A stretch of 64,000 nt of DNA. Origin: Mycoplasma sp. Mirounga ES2805-ORL (GTDB taxonomy: Bacteria; Bacillota_I; Bacilli_A; Mycoplasmatales; Metamycoplasmataceae). Made by a program: the position numbers and the translations under genes. Positions 43,370 through 57,908 of this stretch are shown in pieces. The notes below the pieces were generated by a model that did no database searches, was not told the origin of the DNA, and was given only the letters and a program-made list of their open reading frames with translations. The first letter of the stretch is position 1. The number at the start of each line of letters is the position of its first letter. The stretch is from contig NZ_CP070947.1 of assembly GCF_017084445.1 (NCBI RefSeq), forward strand, positions 124,001 to 188,000, given 5' to 3'.

Positions 43370-46204
43370 TTAATTTTTTGTGTTAGAAAAAAGTTCTTTA
43401 TAAATTTCATCATATGATTCTACAGGTACAAATTTAATTGATTCTTTAACTTCATCAGGAATATCAACTAAATTTTTCTCATTATTTTTAGGAATAAAGA
43501 CTTTCTTAACATTCTTTTTATAAGCAGCGAAAGACTTTTCTTTTAGACCACCTATTTCAAGAACACGACCCCTCAGTGTTATTTCACCAGTCATAGCAAC
43601 ATCTTGAGGAACTGGTTTGTTAGCTAATGCTGAAACTAATGCAGTTGTGAATGTAACACCAGCACTTGGTCCATCTTTAGGAACTGCACCTTCAGGAACG
43701 TGAATATGGATTTCATTTTTATCAAAATCAAAATCCTTAATTCCAAATTTTTCAGCATTTGATCTAACATAGGTTAATGCAATAGAAGCTGATTCTTTCA
43801 TAACATCTTTTAAAGAACCTGTTAATTTTAGAAGACCTTTACCTGGGTATGTTGAAACTTCTATTTGCAATGTTGTTCCACCAATTGATGTATAAGCTAA
43901 TCCATTAACAACGCCAACTTGAGGTTCCTTATCTTCAATAGGTTCACTAAACTTAGGTGTTCCTAAGAAGCTTAGAACAACATCTTTAGTCACTTCGAAT
44001 TTTTCAATATTTTCACCTGAAACAATTTTAGTAACAATTTTACGAGCTATTTTATCAAATGCACGTTTAAGTCCACGAACACCTGCTTCTGCGGTATAAC
44101 GTTTTATAATAAATTCTATAACGTCATCAGTAAATATGAATTGATTTTCATTAATACCGGCTTGTTTGATTGCTATATCTAGTAAGTGCTCTCGAGCAAT
44201 TTTAATTTTTTCATTTATTGTATAACTATGTAATTCTAGTATTTCAACACGGTCAATTAATGGCGCCGGAATATTTTCATAATAGTTAGCAGTTGCAATA
44301 AACATAACTTTTGATAAATCATATTCATGTTCTAAATAGTTATCTTGGAATTTTGTGTTTTGCTCTGGATCAAGAACTTCAAGCATTGCAGAAGATGGAT
44401 CACCTTTATAATCAGAACTCATTTTATCAATTTCATCTAATAGAATTAGGGGGTTGGAAACTCCAGAACGTTGAATAGCCTTAATAATTTTACCTGGCAT
44501 AGAACCAACATATGTGCGTCTGTGCCCTCTTATTTCACTCTCATCATGAACTCCACCTAGTGAAATCTTGACATAACTTTTATTTAAAGCTTCTGCTATA
44601 GCGCGAGCTAGTGATGTTTTCCCAGTACCTGGAGGCCCAACTAGTGTTAGAATTGGAACATTATTAAATGTTCTTTGAACCTTTTGATTTGGTTCTTTTT
44701 CTTTAAATAAAGCCATATCTATTTGGTGATTTTCATCAATATCTATTAATTCTTGATTGCCATTTTTCTTGGCAATATTTTTGTGATTAATAATTAATGA
44801 AAGATATTCAATAATTCTTTCCTTAACTTCCTTTAAACCATAGTGATTTTTGTCTAATACTTCTCTTGCTTTTTTAATATCTAATGTTTCTATCTCAACT
44901 TTTCTTCATGGCATTGATTTTAAAACATTAATATAGCTAGCTGTTGTGTTTGCATCAGGTGTTCCGCTCATCATACTTTTTAGACGTTCTTTTTCACCAT
45001 TGATTATTTTTAAAACAGAATCTGGAAACATTTTAGATTTTTTAGGATCACGTAATATTTTTACAAATTCTTCGTCTTCATCATCTTCTCCATCAGGAGC
45101 AGTCTCACTTAAACTTTCTTTAATAGCTTTCATTTTTTCTCTTAAGAGAAATTCTTTTTGTTGCTTGTCTAAATTAGTTTTAATTTTTTTGTTAAGCTCT
45201 TCTTCAAGCATTGCATCAGCTATAACGTCATCTGATTTATTTGGTAAATCATTTTTATTATTGTTTTTTGGGCTTTTTTTATTATTTTTGTTTAAAGTCT
45301 TACTTGTCTTAGAATTATTCGCTTCTAATGAAATAGGTTCTTGGAATAATTTTTGAGATTCAAAAATTTGTTTTTCTTTAGGACTTCAATTGCGTAATTG
45401 TTGAAAGTCATAAATTTCATTGTAGATCATTATAAGTTGGTCTAATCCATCTTCTTTAGATAGTATTAAGTATTTTATTCAATTATCAACAATAATGTAA
45501 ACCATTAATGAGGAAATAATCACTGAATAACTGTTTTGTAAATCACCTTCTTCATTACCAGCAAATGAAGTATTTTGCATTAATTTTTCATAATTTAAAT
45601 TTGGATTTAATCTTTGAAGTCTAGCAGAAATAATTTTTGATCAAACAGATGTCACTGTAAGTGCGCTAATGGCTTCATCTATATATTGTAATTTTTCTCC
45701 AAATTCAGCTAGGTTATATAATGAGTCATATGGGAAATTAGTTGTATTTCTAAAATAAGCCAAATCATTAATTGATTTAATAATGTTGCCTTTAGTATTT
45801 ACAAACGAATCTGGTTTATTGACAAGTTTAGCTCTAGTTATTCCTTTAAAAGTTAACGTATAAATAGGAGAATTATTTTTATCATCTTTTTTACTTTGCT
45901 TTATTTTTAAAAGTCTAGCAACAGTAAAAACTTCTCGAATATCGCTTAATTTTGATGTTACTAATTTATTTTCTTTCTTATCATTGAATATATAAGCTAT
46001 ATTGAAAATTAATTCATCATTTTGGATAAATTTATCTTTATCTTTTTTATATTGTTCAACTAAACTATCAAGATACTCCTTAGTTCACACTTTGCCATAT
46101 GGTTTAACTTCAATTTCTCTTGTTTCAGTTCCATATACAACATGTGACACCAAATCATTTGATATTGGATTAGTTAATAATGTTATTGTTTCTTTTTTAT
46201 TCAT
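43370..46204 (-). CDS. lon: ATP-dependent protease La
   Basis: This 944-residue AAA+ serine protease degrades misfolded and regulatory proteins. An N-terminal substrate-binding domain of about 300 residues is followed by an Asn/Lys/Ser-rich linker near 290-330 ([16 protein letters not shown]). The coiled-coil helical region ([21 protein letters not shown]) precedes the ATPase with Walker [10 protein letters not shown] (523-531) and Walker [11 protein letters not shown]. The protease domain holds PKDGPSAGV with catalytic Ser847. It is longer than the usual 770-830 residues because of the N-terminal part. A good AAGGAGAG ribosome site precedes ATG 46204, and a CIRCE heat-shock operator lies 48 bases upstream. 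Confidence 0.97.
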
Positions 46205-46251
46205 ATTCTCTCCTTAATTAAAGTTTAAATTAATTTTTATATAAACAAATT

Positions 46252-46278
46252 TTAGCACTCTTTATTTTAGAGTGCCAA
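46252..46278 (-). promoter_or_regulatory. CIRCE element (HrcA operator) upstream of lon
   Basis: TTAGCACTC, then 9 bases, then GAGTGCCAA, matches the CIRCE consensus TTAGCACTC-N9-GAGTGCTAA with a single mismatch in the right arm. It lies between the leuS stop codon and the lon start. HrcA binding here would repress lon until heat shock, as proposed for several mycoplasmas. Confidence 0.93.
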
Positions 46279-46285
46279 AATTATT

Positions 46286-48658
<2,373 letters not shown>

Positions 48659-48672
48659 ATTGCCTTCTTTCT

Positions 48673-49404
48673 CTAATTTAATACTTGATTTATTCTAATA
48701 AAATTTACTCTCTCATTTATTGAATTAATTGTAAATATTAAAAATGAATTTATAGTTAAATTAATTATATTAAACAATAAGTATAAACTTGATGCTCCTA
48801 AATAATAATTATTTATTCCAAAAAACATTGCTTTTATATTGCTATAAATCTCTGCTAAACTATTAACTCATGGTCCTTTTGAAATTCCAAATAGTCAAAA
48901 GTACAATGGGGTTGTAACAAGAGTATTTAATATTGTTATTAAAATTGTTGTAATAATACTTGACAATACTAAAATAATAATTTCAATGATTATTTTCACT
49001 TTTAAAGAATTATTTTTTTCAATTATCTTTTTAAAAATTAAATTGTTAAATAATACATAAGTACTTGAAAAAAGTATTTGTACACACATAAGTATCCCTC
49101 GACCTAGAAGAGAGTGCGGTGCATAACCGCCTGAAGAATATAATGGCGAAATTATAAAAAAAGTAATTATTAGAAATAATGAATATTTATGTCCTATATA
49201 TTTTGAACATATTATTAAAAAAACTAGTGTTATGTCAAATTTTAAAAAGCTTGCTAAGGGGAAAACAAAAAATATGCCGCCAATAAAATTGACTACAAAC
49301 ATACATCCTAGCAAAAAACCTGACATAGTGATTTTATTTACAATAGGTTTTTTGTAATAAAAATTAGTTTTTTTATTTGGTTCCAAAGATTCTATCTCCC
49401 GCAT
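48673..49404 (-). CDS. Putative ECF transporter S component (MPN527-like)
   Basis: This 243-residue integral membrane protein has about six hydrophobic helices. The first helix with MSGFLLGCMFVVNFIGG, then FPLASFLKFDITLVFLIICSKYIGHKYSL, is the pattern of vitamin-binding S components of energy-coupling factor transporters (RibU-type: yLkfD.s..p.l...ilfGp..g). It resembles the mycoplasmal MPN527 family. The start is uncertain: ATG 49404 lies inside upp, but TTG 49386 follows a GGGAG ribosome site and may be the true start. The C-terminal 70 residues extend beyond ordinary S components. Substrate unknown; riboflavin or another small molecule is possible. Confidence 0.7.
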
Positions 49405-49999
49405 CACCTAATCCAGGTTCTATATATTTATTGTTATTTAGCTTATCATCTAGACTGGCTAGATATATTTCAAAGTCTTTTCCGAAATTATCTTCAATAA
49501 CTTGAACACCTTCTTTAACACCTACTAAGCAAAGTAACGAAATGTTTTTAAAACCGTCATTTTGTAATTGTTTAATAGCCGCTTCAGCTGAATGGCCTGT
49601 AGCAAGCATTGGATCAACAACAATTATTATGCTATCCTTACTTACATTTGGCATTTTATAAAAATATGATTTTGGAGTGTGAGTTGTTTCATCACGGTAT
49701 AATCCAATATGTCCAACTTTTGCCTGTGGAACTAGCTTTAAAAGACCATCTAGCATTCCTAAACCAGCTCTTAAAATTGGTACAAAAACAATATCTTTAT
49801 CAAATTGAGAACCAACGTGTTCTTTGTCTAATGGGGTATTAATTATTAATTTTTTAGGTTTGTAATTTCTTAATAATTCATAAGTCATAAGCGAAGTTAT
49901 TTCACTTAGGTTTTGCCTAAATACATTATGACATGTGTTTTTATCTCTCATTGTGGTTAATTTTATTTCTATTAATGGATGATTTAATACTTTTAACAT
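49373..49999 (-). CDS. upp: Uracil phosphoribosyltransferase
   Basis: This 208-residue enzyme salvages uracil to UMP using PRPP. VLNHPLIEIKLTTMRDKNT opens the protein as in typical Upp, FVPILRAGLGMLDG follows, the PRPP-binding loop VVDPMLATGHSAEAAI is at about 127-142, and the C-terminal uracil-binding EPGLGDAGDRIFGTK closes it. Length is exactly that of the family. An AAGGAG ribosome site precedes it. The next gene begins inside its last codons, so they are translationally coupled. It fits the nucleobase salvage lifestyle of mollicutes. Confidence 0.98.
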   Translation of the reverse strand: MLKVLNHPLIEIKLTTMRDKNTCHNVFRQNLSEITSLMTYELLRNYKPKKLIINTPLDKEHVGSQFDKDIVFVPILRAGLGMLDGLLKLVPQAKVGHIGLYRDETTHTPKSYFYKMPNVSKDSIIIVVDPMLATGHSAEAAIKQLQNDGFKNISLLCLVGVKEGVQVIEDNFGKDFEIYLASLDDKLNNNKYIEPGLGDAGDRIFGTK

Positions 50000-50033
50000 C
50001 TTTATAACTCCTTAATTATTTAATTGAAAATAT

Positions 50034-50471
50034 TTATTTTTTTATTATATTATTAAACTCTTTTTTATTGTCAAATCTAGTTAATAATATTTGAGTTATT
50101 AACGTTGATATTGCAACAAGGACTAAAGTTATTGAAATTCTAATAAAAATAGTTCAATCATTATGAGGGAGATATTGAGAAAATATCATTGCTAAAAACA
50201 TTACATTTAGAGGAATTGATAATGTTAAACTTTTTACATAAATAAACTTTATAAATATAAATAAAATATTTAGAAAAATAGATACAACTAAAACAATTAG
50301 AGGTAATGCTAATTGTAAAGATAATGAATCTATTTTTTGATTTTGAAAATCAGCTGTTGAAAATAATCAAATTACAACATACGGTATGATTATAAAAATT
50401 GAACTAAATAGAAAACTTACAAGAGGATCGTAGTTTTTCTTATAGTTTTCTCTTGTAACTTTATTATTCAT
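50034..50471 (-). CDS. Small four-helix membrane protein, unknown
   Basis: This 145-residue protein has a short charged N-terminus ([15 protein letters not shown]) and four hydrophobic helices at about 15-37, 50-72, 75-92 and 100-122. It contains UGA-coded Trp residues. Its ATG overlaps the 3' end of thrS by 8 bases and upp begins about 35 bases after its stop, so it is a member of the same operon. I recognise no motif. Proximity to upp suggests, but does not show, a transport-related role. Confidence 0.75.
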
Positions 50472-52212
50472 AATTTGCTCTAAGTTTTGATAGCATTAAA
50501 ATAAAACTATCTAATGAAAGAGTTTCTGTTTTTTCACTTCCATATTGTCTAAAACTTATGGTTTGATCTTTTTCTTCTTGTGAACCAATTATTACACTAA
50601 ATTTACTTTTTGAAATTTGAGCTTCTCTAATCTTCTTATTAATTCTTTCATCTCTATCATCTAATTTAACTCTAAAGTTATGGTCAAATAAAATATCTTT
50701 TACTTTTTGAGCATATTCTAAGTTTTCATTTAAATTAACTGGAATAACAGTAATTTGTTTAGGAGCTATTCAGAAAGGTAAAACACCTTTAGTTTGTTCT
50801 AATAAAATAGCAACGAATCTTTCATATGTTCCAAATAGACCTCTGTGAATCATAACTGGTCTTTCATCTTCGCCCTTTTGATTTACAAATGATAAATTAA
50901 AGTTTTTAGGTTGAAGAAAATCAAGTTGTATTGTAGAAACAGTTATTTCGTGTCCTAATGCAGTATCAATTTGTATATCTATCTTAGGTCCATAAAAGGC
51001 AGCTTCACCTTTTACTTCTGTATATTCCACACCTAGATCATTTAGAGCTTTCTTTAACATTTTTTCAGATGAATCTCACATTTTATCATCATCAAAATAT
51101 TTTTCCTTATCATTTTTATCTCTTAATGAAAGTGAAATATAACTAATATCTATTTTAAATATTTCTAGTATTTCTTTTACTTGATTAAACATATGCTTAA
51201 TTTCAGCTTCTATTTGGTCTTCACGGACAAATAAATGGCCTTCAGTTAAAAGCATACCTCTAACTCTTTCAAGACCAGTTAGTGCTCCTGATTTTTCATA
51301 TCTATATAGTTGACTTTGTTCAGAATAGCGTATAGGCATATCACGATATGATTTTTTATCATTATTAAAAACTAAGATGTGATGAGGACAAGTCATTGGT
51401 CTTGGAATTAATCTTTCATTTTCAACAATTAATGGTTTAAACATATCATCTTTATAGTGTGCTAGATGACCGCTTATTTTATATAGTTCTTCATTACCGA
51501 AATGAGGGGTTAAAACTTCAGTAAAGCCATATTTTCTATCCAGTTTAAGAACTAGGTTTCTTAGTTCATTGTGGATATACATACCATCTTCTAATCATAT
51601 TGGAAAACCTTGTCCGCTTAGACGATTAAAGGTAAAAATATTTAAATCCTTACCTATTTTTCTATGATCTCTTTCTTTTCTTTCATTTAATATTTCAAGA
51701 TAATTATTTAATTCTTCTTTTGTTTCTCAACAGGTACCGTAAATACGTGTTAATTGTTTATTATCACTATTTCCTCTTCAATATGCACCAGCTATATTTA
51801 AAAGTTTAAAGTATTTAATTTTTTTTGTATCTGCAACATGGTTTCCAGCGCATAAATCTTTAAAAACAATTTCTTTATTTAAAGGATCTTGAAGTGCATA
51901 GAATGTAATATTTTCACCTTTTTGTTTTAATTCATCATATAGTTCTTTTTTATATGGCTTATTTGTGAAATCAAAATCTTTTTCATCAATTTGAATAGTT
52001 ACTAGATTACGACTTGCTAACTTTTTCATCATTTTTTCAATTTTAGTTAACTCTTGGTCGCTAAAAGAATTTTCAAAATCAAAATCATAATAAAAACCTT
52101 CGTCAGTTGCTGGTCCAAAACCTAATTTAACATTTGGATATAATTTTTCAACAGCAGCCCCTAAAAGGTGACTTGTTGTGTGGTTTAATTTTGTGTCTAC
52201 TTTAATTTTCAT
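50464..52212 (-). CDS. thrS: Threonyl-tRNA synthetase
   Basis: This 582-residue class II synthetase charges tRNA-Thr. It lacks the N-terminal TGS domain of E. coli ThrRS, as usual in mollicutes. The editing (SAD) domain starts at once: [19 protein letters not shown] with the zinc-type His pair, then [11 protein letters not shown]. The catalytic core has motif 1 near [27 protein letters not shown] with zinc-binding Cys and His, [25 protein letters not shown] as motif 2, and [17 protein letters not shown] as motif 3. The anticodon domain follows ([10 protein letters not shown]). It starts 16 bases after trpS and overlaps the next small gene by 8 bases. Confidence 0.97.
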
Positions 52213-52228
52213 ATTTATTACCTCTTTT

Positions 52229-53227
52229 TTAATTAAATCCCATTTTAGTTTTTAGTTCTTCAACAATTGGTCCACAAATAGATTTTGCTTTTTTTAATCC
52301 AATTGTTGTGGCTTCATCTATTTTGGTTAATGCTTGCTTATAGTTACTTTGAATTTTAATTAATTCTTGCTTAACTGTTTCAGCTACTGCAATTTTAAAT
52401 TCCATATAGTTAGAATTAATAAATTGTGCTTCAGCTTCTTTTAAAGATATATCTTTTAAAGAAGCGTATATATTTAATAAATTTAATACTCCCGGTTTTT
52501 CATCTGATATATATATTTTATTTTCAGAATCTGTTACAGCTTTTAATATTTTTTTGTAGGCTAATTCAGGGTCATCATGTAGATAAATAGTTGCTTTATT
52601 AGATTTATCACTTTTTGACATTTTGGTATCAGGGTTTGTGAGTGATTTTATTCTTGCACCAACTGGAGGCACAAATCCTCTTGGTATAGTTAAATTCATC
52701 TTATAGTTTTTATTTAATCTAGTAGCAATCGTTTTAGTTAATTCTAAGTGTTGACTTTGATCCTCTCCAATCGGAACACAATCAGCATTATAAATTAGAA
52801 TATCTGCAGCCATTAGAACCGGGTACATTAATAGTCCAATAGGTATTTTATCAGTACCGTTTTCTTGTTTAGAGACTTTTATACTTTTATCCTTGAATTG
52901 AGTCATTCTATTCAATTCTCCAATTGATACTTCGGTAGTTAAAAGTCATTGAGCCATAGTGTGTTCTTGCAAGTCACTTTGATAGAATATAGCGGCTTTA
53001 TTGAAATCTAAACCACAAGCTATATACATCGCAACAATTTCTTTTCTTGCTTGATATAATTCTTTAGGATCAACAGTTCCTGTGGTTAGAGCGTGAAGAT
53101 CAGCTACAAAATAATATGCATCATATTCGTCTTGTAATTTAACAAAATTCTTTAAAGCACCTATATAATTTCCAAGCGTTAGATCGCCAGTTGGTTTAAT
53201 ACCGCTAATTAATCTTTTTTTATTCAT
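52229..53227 (-). CDS. trpS: Tryptophanyl-tRNA synthetase
   Basis: This 332-residue class I synthetase charges tRNA-Trp; in this genome most Trp codons are UGA. ISGIKPTGDLTLGNYIGAL holds the HIGH-equivalent, DLHALTT follows, GEDQSQHLELTKTIATRLN is the adenylate site, and TNPDTKMSKSDKSN is the KMSKS motif. ATG 53227 is chosen because GGGAG lies 9 bases upstream; an in-frame TTG five codons earlier has no better site. It heads the operon that continues with thrS, a membrane protein, upp, an ECF S component and leuS. Confidence 0.97.
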
Positions 53228-53342
53228 TTGAAATACTCCCAATAGATATATTATAGTTATTAATATATTTTAGATTAATATTTAAATATATTCACTAAAA
53301 TGATTATTTGATATTAATTTTAATTCAAAAAAGAATTAATAA

Positions 53343-53375
53343 AAAAATGGAGTGTTTTTATTACACTCCATTTTT
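53343..53375 (-). terminator. Terminator of the membrane-protein operon
   Basis: AAAAATGGAGTG (53343-53354) pairs perfectly with CACTCCATTTTT (53364-53375), a 12-bp stem with a 9-base loop. It lies 14 bases beyond the stop codon of the large minus-strand gene and would also insulate trpS. Confidence 0.9.
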
Positions 53376-53388
53376 AATTTATTTATTT

Positions 53389-56300
53389 TTAGTAACCAAT
53401 AATATTTAGATATTGAGCTTCTTCTGGATTTTTATCTGCGTATGGTTCAGGAAGATCTGTTTTATCTAGATCAAATTCATATGGAGTAAATTTACCAGTA
53501 TCAGCAATTGTCGCTTCACCTTTAAATGTTCTATTAGTTTTAGGAGAACTATATCAATTAACTATATCAGTAAGATACAATACTCTTGACTTAAAGTATC
53601 CAAAATCAGTTATTGAATCATTATTTAATGTATTTTTAAATGAAACACTATTTCTGAATAGAATATATCTATATCCATCAGTTTTTTGATTTAAATATGT
53701 TGGAGGAACCTTCTTGTTCTTTCATTGATAGTAGAATGAAGTTATCATTCTGGTATTGTCACTCATAGGTTTATATGAAGACTTATTAAATAATGCAGCA
53801 TAATCTTCAGAAACACCAATTGTTCTAGGTATTTTATATCCTTTTAATTGGGTTATTCTATCGCCTATATAGTTATCATTATAACTGCTATATCTTACAG
53901 GTGATTTACGTAGATAGTAAGTAACTTTTTCTGAACCTGGTGTTTCTTTTAATCCTGCATAAATTAAATTATAATATTGAGTTTCATATCTAGCTCTAAA
54001 TTTAGTATATTGAATATCTCTTGCAAAAGCCAATAATCAACTATACATGCTTTCAACTTGTTTTAAAATTTCAGCTGATTCTGTTTCATTTTCAAAAGCT
54101 TTTAATGCACCTTTAAGAATATTTTCTTGTTCAACAAAGATATTTTGTAATTGTTGAATATCAGTTTTAATTTCGCTACCATAGAATGTTTCTTTGCCAT
54201 AGTATTCAGCAAGATTTTTAAAATTATATGTCTTACTATCTTCAGGTTCGTCATAGAATTCTGGTGCAAGTTTATTATAAGCATCTTCTAGAGTTAATGA
54301 AGGGTTACTTTTTAATTCTTTTTGTACATTCAAGAAATATTCACTTTCTCAAACGGTTGTAGGCAATCAGTTATATTTATTATATTTGTCTAATCCTGTT
54401 CAGTATGACAAGTCATCATTAATGAATGATTTTTTATCTTGCAATGCAGGATTAATTACTCATTCATTAGGTTTAAACATATTTCTTCTACCTCTTACAA
54501 ATGTTGAATAGTCAAACTTGTTGTATGCTGAAAGATAGTAAAGAAGTGTGTTTTCATTAGGACGTTTTTCTTTATCAAATTTTCCTTCTTCTGTTTTTCC
54601 TTGTGCTTTACGTCCGATAAAGTCTGCGGCATTTTTCATTTTAACTGAAGCTGTTTTAGCTGTTGCAGTATAATCTGGATCTTCCGGTTTAAAGTCATCT
54701 GTTCAAGCTCTTGAAAGGTCGTTTAGAACAAAAATGTCAGTAAATTTAGCTAATTCAGATTCTCTAATTTTGTTAATGAATTCTTTAATATGTGGAACAA
54801 AGTTATAGGTGTTGATGTCATTTCTAAACATAATATCAACAGAACCCATCTTTTCATTATTAATTTCATGTTCAAGATCTACAATAGCGTTTGCATCTTT
54901 ATTAATTGATGAATATGAAGAAATAATATTAATTCATTTTTCAGCAAAAGTTTTACCTTTTGCTTTATCAAAATCAGTTTCTAGTGATTCAATATCTTCA
55001 ATATTATCATACATAAAGTGTTGTTTTAGTAAACGTGTAAATGTATTCTTTAATTGGAGATAGTCGCTAGGTTTAAAGTTTTTTGACTCACTAAATTTAA
55101 CTAAGTCAGCAACTCCTTTGTCATTTGTTTTATCTTCTATTAATCCTTTAAAATAGTCATTAAAATCATGGAAATAGAATTTATTATATTTATTGTATAA
55201 ATTTGTATATTTCTTACTATTTTCAACAATTTGATTTCAATTTGTAACTAATTTTGAAAATTGTGCATTATATGATCCATCATATAAATCTGTATCTTTA
55301 AATGCTTTATTTGATTCAACAGCAAGATTTCCAGATGTTAATAGAGATTTAACTTCACTTACATCACCAAATTCATCAAACTTAACTTCTTTACCTTGAA
55401 TTGTATTTAGATAATTATCAACTTTTTTGTTTTTGAAAATGCTTAAGTTACTTTTAATGTTTTTATCAAATTCTTTACTGAATTCATCTCAATTTTTTTC
55501 AACATTTTCAATGCATGTTAAATAAGTACCAAAAGCATTGCCTATATTAAATTCTTTAACAAATGCTTTACTAAATTGATTTAATTCTTTATCGGTCTTA
55601 TCTTTAAATGTTACATTCGAAATTTTTGAATCTGTATATTTTAAAAGATCTCCGGCTTCTGAGGCTTGTTTTAAATTATTTTTATTTAAATAATTTTCAA
55701 TATCTTTTAGTTTATTAGATAGTTGTGTAAAACTTAAATTCATATCGTTTTTGAATGAATTTAATTGGTTATAAAGATTTGCAATTTTAATAATAGAATC
55801 TTCTTTTTGATCTGATGTAGAGTTTCCTGTAATGTTAGCTACTGTTAAGAATTCTTTAATTTTTTCATTTAAGGCATCAACTTTAGATTTTAATGAAGTC
55901 ATGTTTAAAATCTTGTTTCTAACAATGGCATTAACATTAATTTTTGCTGGAATATCGTTAGAAATTTCTTGAACTTTACGTTTAGCTTTATTCATAATTC
56001 CGGTTAAAACACCATCTTTAACTAGACCGGCACTTCCTGTACCACCATTAAGATCAATAATTTCATCAACAACTAACTTAAATTCTGAAGCAATTTTAGT
56101 ATTGTCTCATTCTATAGAACCTTTTACTTTTGTTTTAATTTGGTTATATTTAGAAACTATGTCTTTTTGAACAAATTCGTAGTTAAAACCAATTTCTTTA
56201 GCAAAATTATTGCTTAAAGCATCTCTAATTGTTATTTCTCCGGCTTTTCCGCTTTCAATAATTAATGAATCAACTCAACCTAATTTTTCTTCAACTTCGC

Positions 56301-56784
56301 TCTTAAGGAAATTGTGAATAACTTCTTGGGCATTATCTTCCACTATTTTGTATTTATTTGTAAAATCAATAATTGCTTCTATATCTTTTCTTACTTTAGA
56401 ATCGTAGAATTTATTTGAAATATTTCTTCCAAAACGATAGCTTTCTAATTCTTTTTTAATTGCATCAATATTTATAGATCTAAGTTTGTTGTACTCATCT
56501 TCAATATCAGTGAAATATATTTTCTTGAATTTATTTTCTATTTCCCCAATACCTGTATCGTTAAATCCTAAACTATTAATTGTTGATTCACGGTTTTGAA
56601 CAACATTACCTAGTTTCTTCAATTTAGTTTCGAAAGAAAGTAGAGAATTTTCTATATCTTTCTTTTGTTTGTCATATGCTTTTTTATCAATTGTACGTAG
56701 AACAATAGCAGTAACTCCTGTAGCAACTGCCGCAGCTCCTAAACAACCAACTCCTATTCACGCTTTTTTTATTGAACTTTTCAT
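53389..56784 (-). CDS. Large membrane-anchored, mostly extracellular helical protein
   Basis: This 1131-residue protein is uninterrupted if UGA is Trp. MKSSIKKAWIGVGCLGAAAVATGVTAIVL is a single N-terminal hydrophobic segment; the Cys within it does not sit in a good lipobox, so I read it as an uncleaved anchor. The remaining roughly 1100 residues are hydrophilic: long helical segments with coiled-coil periodicity to about residue 850, then a Tyr-rich, more globular C-terminal 250 residues. The anchor orientation and absence of nucleotide motifs suggest a surface protein. It is preceded after 95 bases by the tail-anchored paralogue gene and followed by a strong terminator, so the two form an operon. 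Adhesion or a surface complex is plausible but unproven. Confidence 0.75.
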
Positions 56785-56879
56785 ATTTTTCCTTTCATAT
56801 ATATAGTTATTTTATTTGTTTTCATATTTACAACTTAATATATTAGTTATCTAATTGTATTTACAATGTGTAAAACAGA

Positions 56880-57908
56880 TTAAATAACATTAAAGTATGT
56901 AAGAATTCCATTAAATAGTGCAATAAATAGAATTAGTAGGAAAGCTATTATTGATGCGCCAATTAATATTCAGTTAATAGTACTTACAATTTTTTCTTTT
57001 TTAACAGGATCCATTCCGGCATTATTGTACATTCCGGTAGGGTAACCATATTGGTCGTATCCCATTATTTCGCCATTTGGATAACCATTAAATTGGTCAT
57101 AAATAGCAATTTGTTGATTAGGATCTAAATATTGTTGTGTTGATTGATAAGGGTCATACATATTTGCTTGACTCATCTCATCTTCATTTTGTTCAGGAAC
57201 AAATTCACCTGAATTAATATTTTGTTGTTGTTCCCCAGTCATAAAGTTTGGGTCTTGGGGTTCAAATGGTTGGTCATTTCCCTCATAGAATGAATCAATG
57301 TTTTTGTTTATATCCATGAAGTTCAGCTCCTTTTCTTGTAATTTTTCTTTGAGTTTATCAATTTGTTCTTTAGCAACACTTTTTTCTTTTTCGAGTTCAC
57401 TAATTCTCAATTCAAGTGATGCTTTAATAGAATTAAGATCAATATATTCTGTTTGTTTACGACGTGTTGTTTCCAAATCAGGTGGGAAATATGTATTAAC
57501 ATCGCTTATTAATTGAAACTCAATTGCTTTCACCTTTTTATCCAAATCACTTTGTGAGAGATTTCTTGTTAAATATTGTTGATGAATATTAAATTCTTCA
57601 CATATTTTTTCATAGATATCTCCGCCATCAAAGCCAGTTATTTTAGGAATAAATAACAATTTTCCGTCTTTAGAACCATCTTTACTTTCAGTTTCATCAT
57701 CTGGTCTTAGAACGGCTAATTGACCCCCAAAAATTTTTTTACTAGTTTGGAATCAAATGTATACTTCATAATTAAATTGAAGGAATCAATTGATTGCATC
57801 AGCTCTAGTTTTGAATCTAGCTAATCCTTCTTTTACTTTTGGATGGATTAACAGTCAAGGAAATTCATTTTCTTTCTCTGGCTTGTATAGTAAATTTAAT
57901 CTTTTCAT
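56880..57908 (-). CDS. Tail-anchored protein, paralogue of the protein at 9396-11381
   Basis: This 342-residue protein shares its first 110 or so residues with the coiled-coil protein at 9396: MKRLNLLYKPEKENEFPWLL against MKRLNCTYEFKSDNEYPWLL, then HPKVKEGLARFKTRADAINW, YIWFQTSKKIFGGQL and ITGFDGGDIY. The middle has a Lys/Glu coiled coil (residues about 150-205) and then a Gln, Asn, Tyr and Pro-rich segment (about 220-305) of low complexity. One C-terminal membrane helix (about 312-335) ends the protein. It has no signal peptide. It heads the operon with the 1131-residue anchored protein. Function unknown; the shared domain may be a mycoplasma-specific module. Confidence 0.75.
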
